64,000 bases of DNA from Albifimbria verrucaria. Taxonomy: Eukaryota > Ascomycota > Sordariomycetes > Hypocreales > Stachybotryaceae. A model generated the notes under the pieces. It did no database searches. It was given only the letters and a program-made list of their open reading frames with translations, and had not been told where the DNA came from. The stretch lies in assembly GCA_020081605.1 (NCBI GenBank), contig JAHREC010000007.1, positions 434,001-498,000 on the forward strand, in the 5' to 3' direction. Both the position numbers and the translations under genes were made by a program. Of the stretch, positions 49,950-61,100 are shown one piece after another; the first letter of the stretch is position 1; every line of letters starts with the position of its first letter.

Positions 49950-51783
49950 ATGATCTGTCATTCAATACTCGCTGCGCTGGAGTGTATATCCTGTTTGTTA
50001 TCTTGTTATCATATGTATTTGCAAATGTATAATACCGTCCCCGCCAATGCAATGATTTTCTATTATTGTGAGAACGGAGACCTTGAAATGGTCCGGGCAA
50101 CATTCCAAAAAAGAAGCATCACCTCTGGATATTATTCTCCTTGAAAACGGGCCATATACTTTATTAGAGGTGGGTGGATTTCATCATAAGTCATCATACA
50201 AAATCTTACTGTTCTAGGCTGCTGCACAAGGAGGTCCTGTGGAATTATGCAGGTACCTGCTTAGGGAGACAACTGGGCCAGACTCTTCTAGGGTTCTAAG
50301 TCGTGCTCTTGATTCTTTCAGTGATCGAAACCGCTCAGATGAACTCAACAGGGCAATGTATCATCTTTTATGGGACATTCTGATTTTGACTTGGGTCTTG
50401 ATCAAACTACCTCGCCACATATGGTTACAGCATTGCACCGATTCCGAGTGCCTCAGTTCTATATTGGATATGGCTCTCACTTGTTTTGGAGCCCATCCAG
50501 TGGAGGCCAGGTTTGAGCTTGCTTCGCGCCTAGTGTATGCCAAACCTACCTGGTTTCTGAGTTGGACTGGTTTAAAGCCTTCAGATCCGAAGCTTGCCGT
50601 TATGAAGAACAGTTGTGGAACCTCGATGATGCATTGGATTGCAAGCTCGCTTGGAAATTGTCTCCCATTTAACCAACTTCTTTCTGATTCTGCCACTCAA
50701 TTGTTAGAACTTGGAGTCAAGGTGTTGCGAAATGGTGCGAATCCTTGCAGCGTAGCGGATGCCAACGATATGAGTTTCTTCTATTATCAACCATTCATGA
50801 ATAGTGGTGCAGTTTTGGCCAGCTTTGTATCAAAGTATCCAAACCCATGCAAAACCACGCCATTATTACTATATTTGGGAATAAGAGACTGGCGGCTACA
50901 TAACAACCGCATAGAGTGCCAGAAACATACTCTATACCAGATTAGAGTATGGACACAAATGACGATAGATGCAGGCATTGACCTTTGCGCCTATGGTACC
51001 ATGGAGCGAGAAACTTGGAGTCGCCTTAACATCAACAGAAAACCCGAGGTTAGTGGCTATACCGAAATCTTAGATCTTGTTTTTGGCCGAGACCTACTGA
51101 TTGGAGTTTGAAGACATTTTTGTCCGCTCTCAATCAATATACCGATCAAAATCACCCCAAGGGGCATTCCCTGAGGATCAACGTCTACCTTTATTGGTTG
51201 CATGGCATCCCACAAGCAGTGAATCATCTGAAGTTTATTGGTCATGAAAGAAGGAAAAGTCTTACCATCCAAAACGATGTATATACGAGAGCTCCTTTTT
51301 ATCGTTACGGGTTCCGAAAACACTCTTGTTGATGCTGCGCAAGACGACTCGGGCGTTATTATGCTAATGCAATATCGAGCTTCCCGTAGGCGATACCCTG
51401 TGAAAAGATCTCATAGTCAGCCTCTAATGTTGCAACGCCGAGATATTTCCTACTACGCAAGCCACACTTCAAGAACGCGGCATTGGCTCATAAGCTATCA
51501 TTTCTGCCCATTTGATTCTCACTGGCGGCTTGACTGTAATTACGATGCTTCATCCGTAGGCAACAGTTCCTCCCAGGTCGAGCTCTATGATAAGTATATG
51601 AACCTAAGTGATCATTCCCGGTGGAAGGTTTGCAACGTCAGGGCTTGCGTTAAGGGAGAAGTAAGATATCTCTCATCGGTTCAGGAATTCCACAGGTGGC
51701 AACAGTACAGCTTTTTGGTTGGGATAGCCGCATGTCAGGATCATTATCCTCGTCAACCGTCTACCCTAAGTTCCTTTAATTAG
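49950..51783 (+). CDS. Ankyrin-type repeat protein of fungal-specific class
   Basis: Large cytosolic or nuclear protein of a group common in plant-associated ascomycetes, role unknown. An N-terminal ankyrin-like unit reads IFYYCENGDLEMVRATFQK, then after a slip in an A6 run (50107-50112) EASPLDIILLENGPYTLLE. An intron (GTGGGT to TTCTAG, about 50169-50217) leads to AAAQGGPVELCRYLLRE, a second ankyrin helix pair. The remaining 450 residues have weak repeat character (NGANPCSVADANDMSFF) and several tryptophan-rich motifs (LLVAWHPTSSESSEVYW; WLISYHFCPFDSHWRL). Further slips occur near 51105 and 51240. The start is uncertain: 49950 is the first in-frame ATG, but ATGs at 50016 or 50052 fit equally well. 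The stop is the TAG at 51781. Confidence 0.62.
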
Positions 51784-51912
51784 CCCCTATAATCATTTCC
51801 TAGGCCAGCCTCTTAGTCTCGAAACCACTTTTATATCCTTAAGGACCTTTGCTTTCTTCTTCAAGATCTGTATTTAGCTCAAGTCTCATTATTCATCTCC
51901 AGTTCTAAGTAA

Positions 51913-52599
51913 CTAGTTATTTAAGAAAACGGTCGTCTCTTCATATGGGAGCCGGCCTACTTTTAGCTTATTGACACGAGCTCCGGTGTCTTCATAGCCT
52001 ATCGAGACACCGACGAGAATGTCAAGCTCGGCAGGAATACCAAGCGCTGTCCGCACCACGTCTGGGTATTCCGCGATAGCTATCTGCACACAGCTGGCGA
52101 CACCATAGTTCGCTAACGCCAGTACCAATGTCTGCAGGTACATCCCAATGCTTAGAGCTTCAACTCCAGGTAATGCTTTGGGCATGCACAAGATGATGCC
52201 CATAGGGGCTCCGAAGAAGTCAAAATTACGCATTGCAGCCTCACGTCGCGCGTCCATATCTTCTCGCGGTATGCCCCAACCTTCGCCATAGATGAGCTTC
52301 CCAGTAGCAGACCTGCAAGCCTTCAAGCTTGGAACTAACTCGTTTTCGATTACTGACGGTCCTTCACGAGCGGCCGTTTTCAGCCCTGCCTTCAGTCTCT
52401 CTAATGCTTCACCAGTGGCCACGTACAACCGCCACATTTGTGAATTATACTCGGATGGTGAGCGAGTCGCTAGTTGAAGTGCCTCTCTTAGGTCATGGTC
52501 AGGTATTGACTTAGGCAGAAAGAGACGTGTCGAATGACGTGTTGCAATGGCTTCGTGTAGGAGCAGCGGTGCCCTTTCCGGTGGTTGTCCTATGATCAT
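51913..52599 (-). CDS. Nitroreductase family protein
   Basis: FMN-dependent NAD(P)H nitroreductase-like enzyme, intact, single exon, 228 residues from the ATG at 52599. Landmarks: AIATRHSTRLFLPKSIP (FMN-phosphate-binding R-x-S-x-R loop), LREALQLATRSPSEYNSQMW (with the S-x-x-N-x-Q flavin contact), SIGMYLQTLVLALANYG and ASCVQIAIAEYPDVV, and a terminal LGIPAELDILVGVSIGY followed by a basic K-x-K-x-G-R tail. The domain order is that of the bacterial-type NfsB/NfnB group, here with a fungal C-terminal R-L-P-Y-E-E-T. Probable roles are reduction of quinones, nitroaromatics or enones; substrate unknown. It is transcribed away from the ankyrin-type gene's 3' end (convergent). Confidence 0.93.
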   Translation of the reverse strand: MIIGQPPERAPLLLHEAIATRHSTRLFLPKSIPDHDLREALQLATRSPSEYNSQMWRLYVATGEALERLKAGLKTAAREGPSVIENELVPSLKACRSATGKLIYGEGWGIPREDMDARREAAMRNFDFFGAPMGIILCMPKALPGVEALSIGMYLQTLVLALANYGVASCVQIAIAEYPDVVRTALGIPAELDILVGVSIGYEDTGARVNKLKVGRLPYEETTVFLNN

Positions 52600-54000
52600 G
52601 ATGGAATTCTGTTGCTTGGATTGATATTGGTTACTACAACAAGGTCTTTCAGAGCAAACATATTTGCCGGAGGATATGGCTTTTATTTATCCGCGGTCGC
52701 ATCGGAAGAGAAAACCAGAACGTTCCTTTCGAAGGCAAATGCCTTGCATTATTATAAATCTTGCATTCCCAAAATCCCGAGAGATAGCCAATTTAGATGA
52801 ATGAATGTGTACAATCAACATTCTTGACCTTATGTGGATTGCCGGCTATGGACTCCGAACCAAAACTTTTCGGGTACGCCTCAATTTTCAAGGGCCCTGT
52901 GAGGGCGTATGTGACGGTATTGAATTCAGGCCTCGCCGAGCTGCTCGTCTGACATTACTCATAGGCTATCGGGAACGAAAGAGGCATATACACAATGTGG
53001 GCTACACGACTAGGTTGGTGTCCTGCGAGTCGCATATCATTGGCCATCATGTATGTAACGTATGATGCCGCATCTGCACAGGCTACGTCCCCAATGAAAT
53101 TCATCAAATGATGTAATTGTTTTAATCATACTGAAGTATTTGTCTTAATAATTCATATTCCACGACTGGCTCATAATCATCATACACTCCTAGAGTCGTC
53201 CGGTTTAAGATAGTACTACCAAGAAAAAATTGTACATATAGGAATGTACTGGGTGTTGTGGCGTGGAAGACAGGGTTGCTTTGATTGTGAATTAAAGACT
53301 ACATCACTATGATATCAAGGCTGAGGGTACATGTTGACGACCGTTGGAGCCTTCGATTCACAGGGTGTGATAACCATTCATTAGTTCCAAGGAGGAGTCG
53401 TCAAATCCGAGATACTAGCTCGAAAGTTAAGGTTACAAGTTATCTCATTTCAAGGATACTGCATAGCTCTTCAAGTTTTGAATAGTTCCAAGCTTCGCGG
53501 TGTATCGGGTGTATCCGATGTATAACGGTGCATGGCCGTATTTATAGGATGGAGAAAGCGGGAATAAGCTCCACACAGTATTGTTGAAGAGCGCGAAGAG
53601 GCATTCTCAAGAGGGCATAATTGCGTTGTCCTGGTATCACGAGGTATGTAACGCTCCAAATCGTGCATAGCAGCATAAATAACTCATTGGAGGGTGTGGA
53701 AATGTTCTCTCTGATCCACAAATGTATGGTGAGACGACGAAGACACGGCACCTGGACATGTCCACAAAAGTATGCTGTTGGTGTGTCTGCCAAGAACCAA
53801 CCATGCCACGAGGTTTTCCCCACGTTTGCACGCAAATATAAAAGGGTCTGGCTGATTTATGAAATAGATAAAGTTTACAAATAACAACATAACTTGGCAT
53901 GTGAAATAATTCGTCTGTGAATAAATCTAGCGAGTTCAAGGACAAAAGCCCACGCTGAAGTACCTCAACAAGTTATCATCCATCACCCCATTCAAAACTA
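52600..54000. other. Intergenic, no gene seen
   Basis: 1.4 kb between the nitroreductase start and the 3' end of the small secreted protein gene. A TATAAATA on the minus strand near 53540 has no convincing frame beneath it. Confidence 0.4.
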
Positions 54001-54410
54001 CTACTGGCATATAATACTTTCTGTCTTTAAAGCGGCATCTCCAAGGATAATATCCTTACTTTCGGTAAAACTTTTAATAAAATTTGAGCAGGTCTCGTCA
54101 CTTTGCTTGCGTTAACTCTTGGGCTTTGCGCAACGATCTAAAATGCCACTTACGAGTAGAAGGTGCAGGTAACGTCCCTTGGTATATCGATAGCATGAAC
54201 ATGGCGGATACTATAATATATTAATATGTTGCTCGCGGAGTCCGACCAGTCGGCAACTTACTTAGCACCATGAAGCTTCAAGCATCGTCCATTACTCGGC
54301 AATTCCTCTGGGTAGCCATCGAAATCATCTTCTGACCAAGCAGTGGCGTGCCGCTTCTGCGCCGAGACTAAGGCAGCCAAGACGATAGCAGCTAGGGCAG
54401 AGATGTGCAT
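54001..54410 (-). CDS. Small secreted 4-cysteine protein (candidate effector)
   Basis: Assembled by eye from three exons: 54410-54262, 54210-54154 and 54100-54001 (149, 57 and 100 bp; 306 bp in total). Both introns have GTAAGT donors, and the second has a TTAAC branch site. All joins keep one frame, so the gene is intact. The product is 101 residues. Signal peptide MHISALAAIVLAALVSA, then Q-K-R, a likely Kex2 site, and an acidic segment (WSEDDFDGYPEELP). Four cysteines lie in NGRCLKL, DVTCTFYS, DETCSNF and the C-terminal IICQ, fitting two disulphides. The pattern C-x-F-Y-S-D-x-x-C plus a terminal I-x-C-Q recalls lineage-specific secreted proteins of plant-pathogenic ascomycetes. It is the last gene before the RIP block, a location typical of effectors. 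Function is inferred, not known. Confidence 0.8.
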
Positions 54411-54514
54411 CCTGAACAGACAAATTGGGTAGATAGTATATTAGTTTCAGTATTACACGGCTAGTTTACAGTATAATAGGGAAATATATTTGATCTATTC
54501 ACGGGGGCTAAGAG

Positions 54515-54523
54515 TATTTATAT
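54515..54523 (-). promoter_or_regulatory. TATA box of the 4-cysteine protein gene
   Basis: AATATAAATA on the minus strand about 105-110 bp upstream of the ATG at 54410. Correctly placed to drive the gene. Confidence 0.5.
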
Positions 54524-56270
54524 TCAACCATTTACTATTACAGCTTTGAGCTTCGTAATTTGTAAAGCTCAGTCATTTTCGAGCGCAGTGTATCGCTCTG
54601 CCGCCAATGTCTTAGAACGATTCACCCTAATCCCTTGAAGTTTGAAGATGGCGCATCACCGATCGATGAGGCTAGATAAGTATGGGAAATGACCCTATTC
54701 CTTATAGGGATGAGATAGCTTGCAAGGCAACTCAGGATCCTCTTGTATCATACCAGTGCCAGTGCTATTAGAGAATGCTTGAGTGATACATATTAGCCAC
54801 GATAGGTCTTTAAGATTCAGCCTCCGCTTGTAATAAGACAGAACGTATGATCCTAATCCTACGGTGGCCAAATTTCTCTGCAGCCACATTAGATAGCAGA
54901 TCTGAAGGGAAAGTCTTTTCCCCAGCTAAACAAAGTCAACAACATCTCGCTTTTCGGAGCATTCTAGCCATAATTGTGATGCAGAGCACCCATGTCCCGT
55001 GGGAAGCAGCTGCATTTCTTTTCGGTTTACAGTCCAATAATTGTATGAAGGTAATAAGTTGAGAGAGATAATTGGTACGGTCAACCTGAACCAAGGCTTG
55101 AAACAAGTATCTGATTCGGACCGCTGTAAGGCCAGAAGAATCGCGATTGGCAAGATGTTGCAGTGACAATTGGTCGTTGGCAACTCCAGTTCCTTAATAG
55201 ATTTAAACCCCTTGGTAAAGGTGAAACGGTCTGATCTTCTGATGTTAACAATTGCTGATCTTCGATTCTCTACGTGACATGTAGGGAGAGTAATATGTTG
55301 ACTAATACCTCAGTGAACAAGTATATTGTACACCTTTTTACTTATGATTGTAAGACTTTGCATAATCTATTCATAAATTAGGTAATATGGCAACTTCTAC
55401 CGCATGCACTCACTCGCTGCTGATCTCCTCACGGCACAGTAGGTCTTTTGTCAGGCACACCAATGCGGCTTCTGCATATCCCGGGAGGTAATTGCAAGGA
55501 GGACAGGTACTCGTCACAATGGGAGTTTTCCAAGATTACACTTTGTGTATACTACGACGATTCCAAGACTGATCACAGTCCTTGTTTTAAATCAACTCTT
55601 TTACTACGTTTGCATGACGCCACACGTATCATGTGGTATGACTAGGGTTTAGACAACGGGAAGTGAGACAAAACATGGGAAGCGGTAAGTACGTCATGCT
55701 TCTGTCAAAAAAGCCTGTGAAAACTACCAATACTGTTCATATTTTATCTCCACCTTTTCCTCCAAGATGATAGATTATGCACAGTGTCTAAGTGCTGCTG
55801 ATTCATGAATACCGACCAGCATTCTAAATTTTCTCTATTGTGAGAGCCGCTCTCGTTATGTGTACCCTATCTTTTTCAGGTTGCTGTATGATGGTCGTAA
55901 TATACAGTCATCCCAACACATTGTTTCGGAAATTTTTGACTGGGATTTCAGCAGTGCGTCTCGTATTTGATCAAAGGGAGACTCAGAATGAAGGCTTGTC
56001 TCTCTTTACAGAGTCATTATTACCACATAATGAATAAGGGGCTCTATTCCGATCGACTATTACTGGCATACTTAATGAGATAAAGCACCAAAGTCACCTG
56101 CAAAGACGTGGCTGTTCGTTGCAATATGCAGCTGATATAAGATCTGATCACCAGTATTAGAGTTATGTACAAAATTAGCGCCGAGGAACTTTACTACAGT
56201 TGGGAGAAAAAGTTCCGCCGATAATAAATAATCCGCCACAATACCATAACAAGATATAATTTTCAAATCG
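54524..56270. other. Gene-free flank of the AT-rich block
   Basis: 1.7 kb of ordinary base composition between the last gene and the AT-rich block. No exon, repeat or RNA gene that I can support. Confidence 0.45.
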
Positions 56271-56689
56271 CGATTTCTTACCTAATTAAATAAATAATTA
56301 AACCAGATTTTTTAGAGATATTAAAAATTAATTAAATTAAAGAAAAATTATATTTAATACTTAATATACTATCCTTAGTTATTAATAATTATATATAAAT
56401 ATTAAGGTATAGATATTATTAAGTTAATTAAAAAAAAAAAATTTATAATTTAATATTAATATTTTTTAATTAATTAAGAATAATATTAATCTTAGGAAAC
56501 TAAATAATCTTAGAATATTAATTATAAATTTATTCTTTTAATAATTTTTATATATTTTTAATTAAATTAAGGTTTAATAAGTATAAAGGCTATTTAAATA
56601 ATAAAATACTATATTATTTATCTAAATAAATTATTAATTTTATATTATAATTATTATAAATATATATATATATTATTATAAATAATATA

Positions 56690-56930
56690 TTGGAGCTGAG
56701 GTGTTTAGAATAAGGGAACTAGGACTTGTATGTAATTTTCTTCTTTTATAGCTACCCTGGAGGTAAACCTACCTGAAGATCATTCAATCTTTATATAAGG
56801 GCTATTATAGTCAGACCTTCAGAAAAGGAATTAAGAACCCTTTTACCTTTAATTTTTGACTGTTTGTTTTATTGTGAATGATTCGATCTTTATCTTGCAC
56901 TTTGCTTGTATTATACTAGAAGTAGTTAGT
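56690..56930. mobile_element. Less-mutated island inside the AT block, possible LTR end
   Basis: About 240 bp of moderate GC within the AT block. It contains TTTATATAAGG followed by mixed sequence, and its last 30 bases (ending AGTAGTTAGT) resemble, allowing C-to-T and G-to-A changes, the end of the tandem units that follow. It may be a remnant of a younger or less mutated LTR-type element. No terminal motif or target duplication is established. Confidence 0.35.
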
Positions 56931-57536
56931 GTTATAACCTATGCTAACATAATGCTTAAAATATATCGGAATAGACTAACTTAGATCTATAGGATAATTA
57001 AGGACTATATACTATACTCTCTAGCTAGCTATAAATAATATAGTAGCCTTTATTATAAAGAATCTTATAAAAGGGAGTTTCTTATATATAATAAAAGGTT
57101 TAGTAATTATATTTTATAGAATAATAAAACTTAAATATAAAAAGAGTTTATATATAATATTAAATTAATAAATAATAATAAAAGAATATTATATAAAAAT
57201 AATTAATATAATTAATATATTAATATAATAAATTTAAATAAGAATATTAAAATATAAATTAATAAAATTTATTAATTAAATAAAAAATAAATAAATAAAT
57301 AATTATTTTTAAGAATAATAAAGATTAATATTATTTTAAGAATAATAAAATATAAATTTATTCTTAAATAAAATATTAAATATATAAATAAGAATCTTTT
57401 TTAATTATTAATTAAAAGATTATTAATTATTAATAATATATAATTATTAAACTATTTTTTAATAAAATTCTTTAATAAAATAATTTAATTTAATTAATAA
57501 TAAAATATTTATTATTTTAAATTAAAATAAGTTTTT
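56931..57536. repeat. Tandem repeat of about 605 bp, copy A
   Basis: First of two head-to-tail copies (offset 604-607 bp depending on small indels). It starts GTTATAACCTATGCTAACAT. Less mutated of the pair in its first half: G and C remain where copy B has A and T, e.g. GGACTATATAC versus AGATTATATAC. Confidence 0.8.
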
Positions 57537-58140
57537 ATTATAATTTATATTAATATAATATTTAAAATATATTAAAATAAATTAATTTAATATTTATAAA
57601 ATAATTAAAGATTATATACTTTATTCTTTAATTAATTATAAATAATATAAAAGTTTATATTATAAAGAATTATATAAAAGGAAGTTTCTTATATATAATA
57701 AATAATTTAATAAATATATTTTATAAAATAATAAAATAAAAATATAAAAAAAGCTATATATAATATTAAATTAATAAATAATAATAAAGGAATATTATAT
57801 AAGAATAATTAATATAATTAATATATTAATATAATAGATTTTAATAAAATTATTAATATATAAATTAATAAAATTTATTAATTAAATAAAGAATAAATAA
57901 ATAAATCTTTATTTTTAAAAATAATAAAAATTAATATTATTCTTAGAATAATAAAATATAAATTTATTTTTAAATAAAATATTAATATATAAATAGGAGT
58001 TTTTTTTAATTATTAATTAAAAGATTATTAATTATTAATAATATATAATTATTAAATTATTTTTTAATTAAATTCCTTAAAAAGTAATTTAATTTAATTA
58101 ATAATTTAATATATATTATTTTAAATTAAAATAAGCTTTA
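57537..58140. repeat. Tandem repeat of about 605 bp, copy B
   Basis: Second copy, starting ATTATAATTTATATTAATAT. Alignable along its whole length with copy A; most differences are copy A C or G against copy B T or A. No third copy follows. Confidence 0.8.
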
Positions 58141-61100
58141 TTTATTTATTTAAAAATAAATAATTTTAATTTTATTTATTATATATTTATTTTATAATAT
58201 AAAATAATCTTTAATTATTATATATTAATAATTTTTATTCTAAATAATATTATTTATTATTTAAAATAATAATTATAATAATTAATTAAGAAAATATTTA
58301 AGATTAAATTAAATAGCCTTAATTATTATAATTTTAATTATTTATTATAAATAATAATAAATTAATATTAATTTATATTCTATTTAATTATTAAATATAA
58401 TTTAAAATATTTTAAATTAAAATTAATATATTTTAAAATTAATTTATTATAAAGCTAAGAGCTTTATTAAAATTAAGTTTATTAAATAAATTTAATAAAA
58501 ATATTAATAAAATTAAAATATTTTTAATTTAATATTAAATATATTTTATTTATTTCTTAAGCTTTTAATTAATATTAAAGATAAAGTATTTATTATATAT
58601 AAATAATTAAAAAGAAAAATAGCTTTTAATTTAATCTTATTATAAAAGATTATTATAAAAATTTAATATTTATTAAATATAATAATAAGATTAATAATAT
58701 TTTTAATAGCTATATATACTTTAAAAAGCTATATATAAATAATTTAAAGTTATTAATAAGAAAAAAAATAGAATAAAGAATTAAAGAAATTTATTAAATA
58801 TATTTAGCCTTAATTTATATTTTAAACTTTAAATATTAAATATTATTCTTTAAATAAAATAATAATATTTTAATAAGTTTATTTTATAACAAGTTTAAAG
58901 AAAATATTAAAGATAAATTATATAAAATAAAATAATTAAAAATATTAATTAAATATATTATTATAATTATTAAAATTAATAATTATTTATATTAATAAAA
59001 GCTTTAATAAAAAGAAGCTAAAACTATAAATCTTTATAATTAAAAAAAAAAAACTAATAAAGAGGGATATTCTATAGAATTTATATAAAATCTATAAAAT
59101 TTAAAATTATTTAAAAATTAATAATAAAAAAAGTTTAAAAGGATTTTTTTATTATAATTATAATAAAAAGGCTATTATATATAAAATTATTATTTATTTA
59201 AAAAAAAATAAAAAAATAAATTTAAGTTAATTAAGAAAAATAAATATTATTTTAATTTAATAAATCCTAAATAATATTTAAATATATTAATTTTAGTATA
59301 TTATAAATTATTTAAATTTAATATTTAATCTTTTATTAAAATAAAAATCTTAAATATATAATCTTAAAAGCTATAAAATAACTCTTTAAATTAATTAAAT
59401 ATCTTTAATATTTATAATATATAAAAATATAATAATATAATTAAAAAAATACTATAGAATCTATATAAAAAAATAAATATAAATTATATAAATAAAGTAA
59501 AATAAATATTAACTTTAATCTAGACTATAGAAGTTTTAATAATATATATTTTAAATTAAAAAGAATATATAATATATATAGAATTTAATTTAAATATTTA
59601 AAACCCTTTATAAAAAAGAAAATTTAAATATTAAAGTACTTTAAATAGATTAATAAAAATTAATTTTATAAATATTTATTATAAATTAATAAAAATAAAT
59701 AAATAAAATAAATTATAGATTAAAGCTATAATAATCTTTAAGGCTTTATTTAATATATAAAAAACCTTAAACTTAAGGAAAATAATAATATAAAAATAAA
59801 TATATAAATTAAAGATTATATAATTATTAATTAGGTATTATATTTATAATATATTTATTTAATATATTTAAAAAATAAAATCCTAAATTAAGCTTTTTTA
59901 TTTATATAAAAGATTAATAAATAATTAAATTTTATAAAAAGAAAAATTTATAATATTTTTTATATATAAAAATTACTTTTATTTTAAAGTTATTTTATTT
60001 ATATTTAACTTAGAATATCTCTATAAATACCTAAATTAAAAATATACTATAAAATAATATAAAAAGTATATTATATAATTTATAAAAATAAAAAATTAAA
60101 TAATTTTATATTTAAATTATATTTAATAATATTTATAAATTTATAAAAAGCTTAATAAATAAAATAAAAAAATAAATATAAAATAAAAAATTATTAAAAA
60201 AATATAAATAAAAATAAAAATAATTTTCTTAATTATTTATTAAATAAAATAATATATACCTTAGTTATAAAAATTAAATAATTAATAATATTTAAAAAAA
60301 ATTTAAAAAAAATTTATTTTAATTTATAAAAAACTTAAAATAATAATAATTAAAATAAGCTTAAAAATAATATAAAAAGCTAAAAATAAAATTAATTTTA
60401 AAAAAGATTTTAAAAAATTAAACTAATCTTAATATAATAAAATTATAAAAAATAAAAAATAAAAAAATAAAAATAATCCTTATATTCTTAATTTTAATAA
60501 AAATTAAAAAATTTTAAAATTTAAATTATATTTTATATTTTAAGAATAAAGATTAAAAAAAATATATTATAAAAGCTAATTATATATATTTTAGCTTTTA
60601 TTATTTATATTATAAAAAAAAAAAAATACTTTAAATATAATATAATTTTATAATAAATATTATTTTATAAAAATATTAAAATAAATATAAAATATATTAT
60701 ATTTTAAATATTATATATTATAAATATATATATAATATTAAAAAAAAAATTAAAATAATAAATAATTAATAAAATATAAATAAAATATATTTAAATATTA
60801 TTATTAAAGAATAATAAAAGAATTTAAATGTTAAATATAATAAAAAATTATTAAAAAAAATAATCTATAAAAATATATTATTAAAATTAAAATTATAAAA
60901 AAAGATTAATTATTAAAATGAATATAAATATAATAAATAATTTTATTAATTATAAAATTATAAATTAATTATAATTTTTATAAAAAAAAAAATTTTATTT
61001 AATTATAAACTATAAAAAAACCCTTTATTTTATAATAATAAAAATATTAATAAATAAATATAAATATTAAAAATAATTTATATAAATATAAAAATAAATA

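Noticed and set aside
56930..58140. Tandem copies as a defined LTR pair with TG...CA ends
   Set aside because: I could not fix terminal inverted dinucleotides or a target-site duplication after the C-to-T changes.
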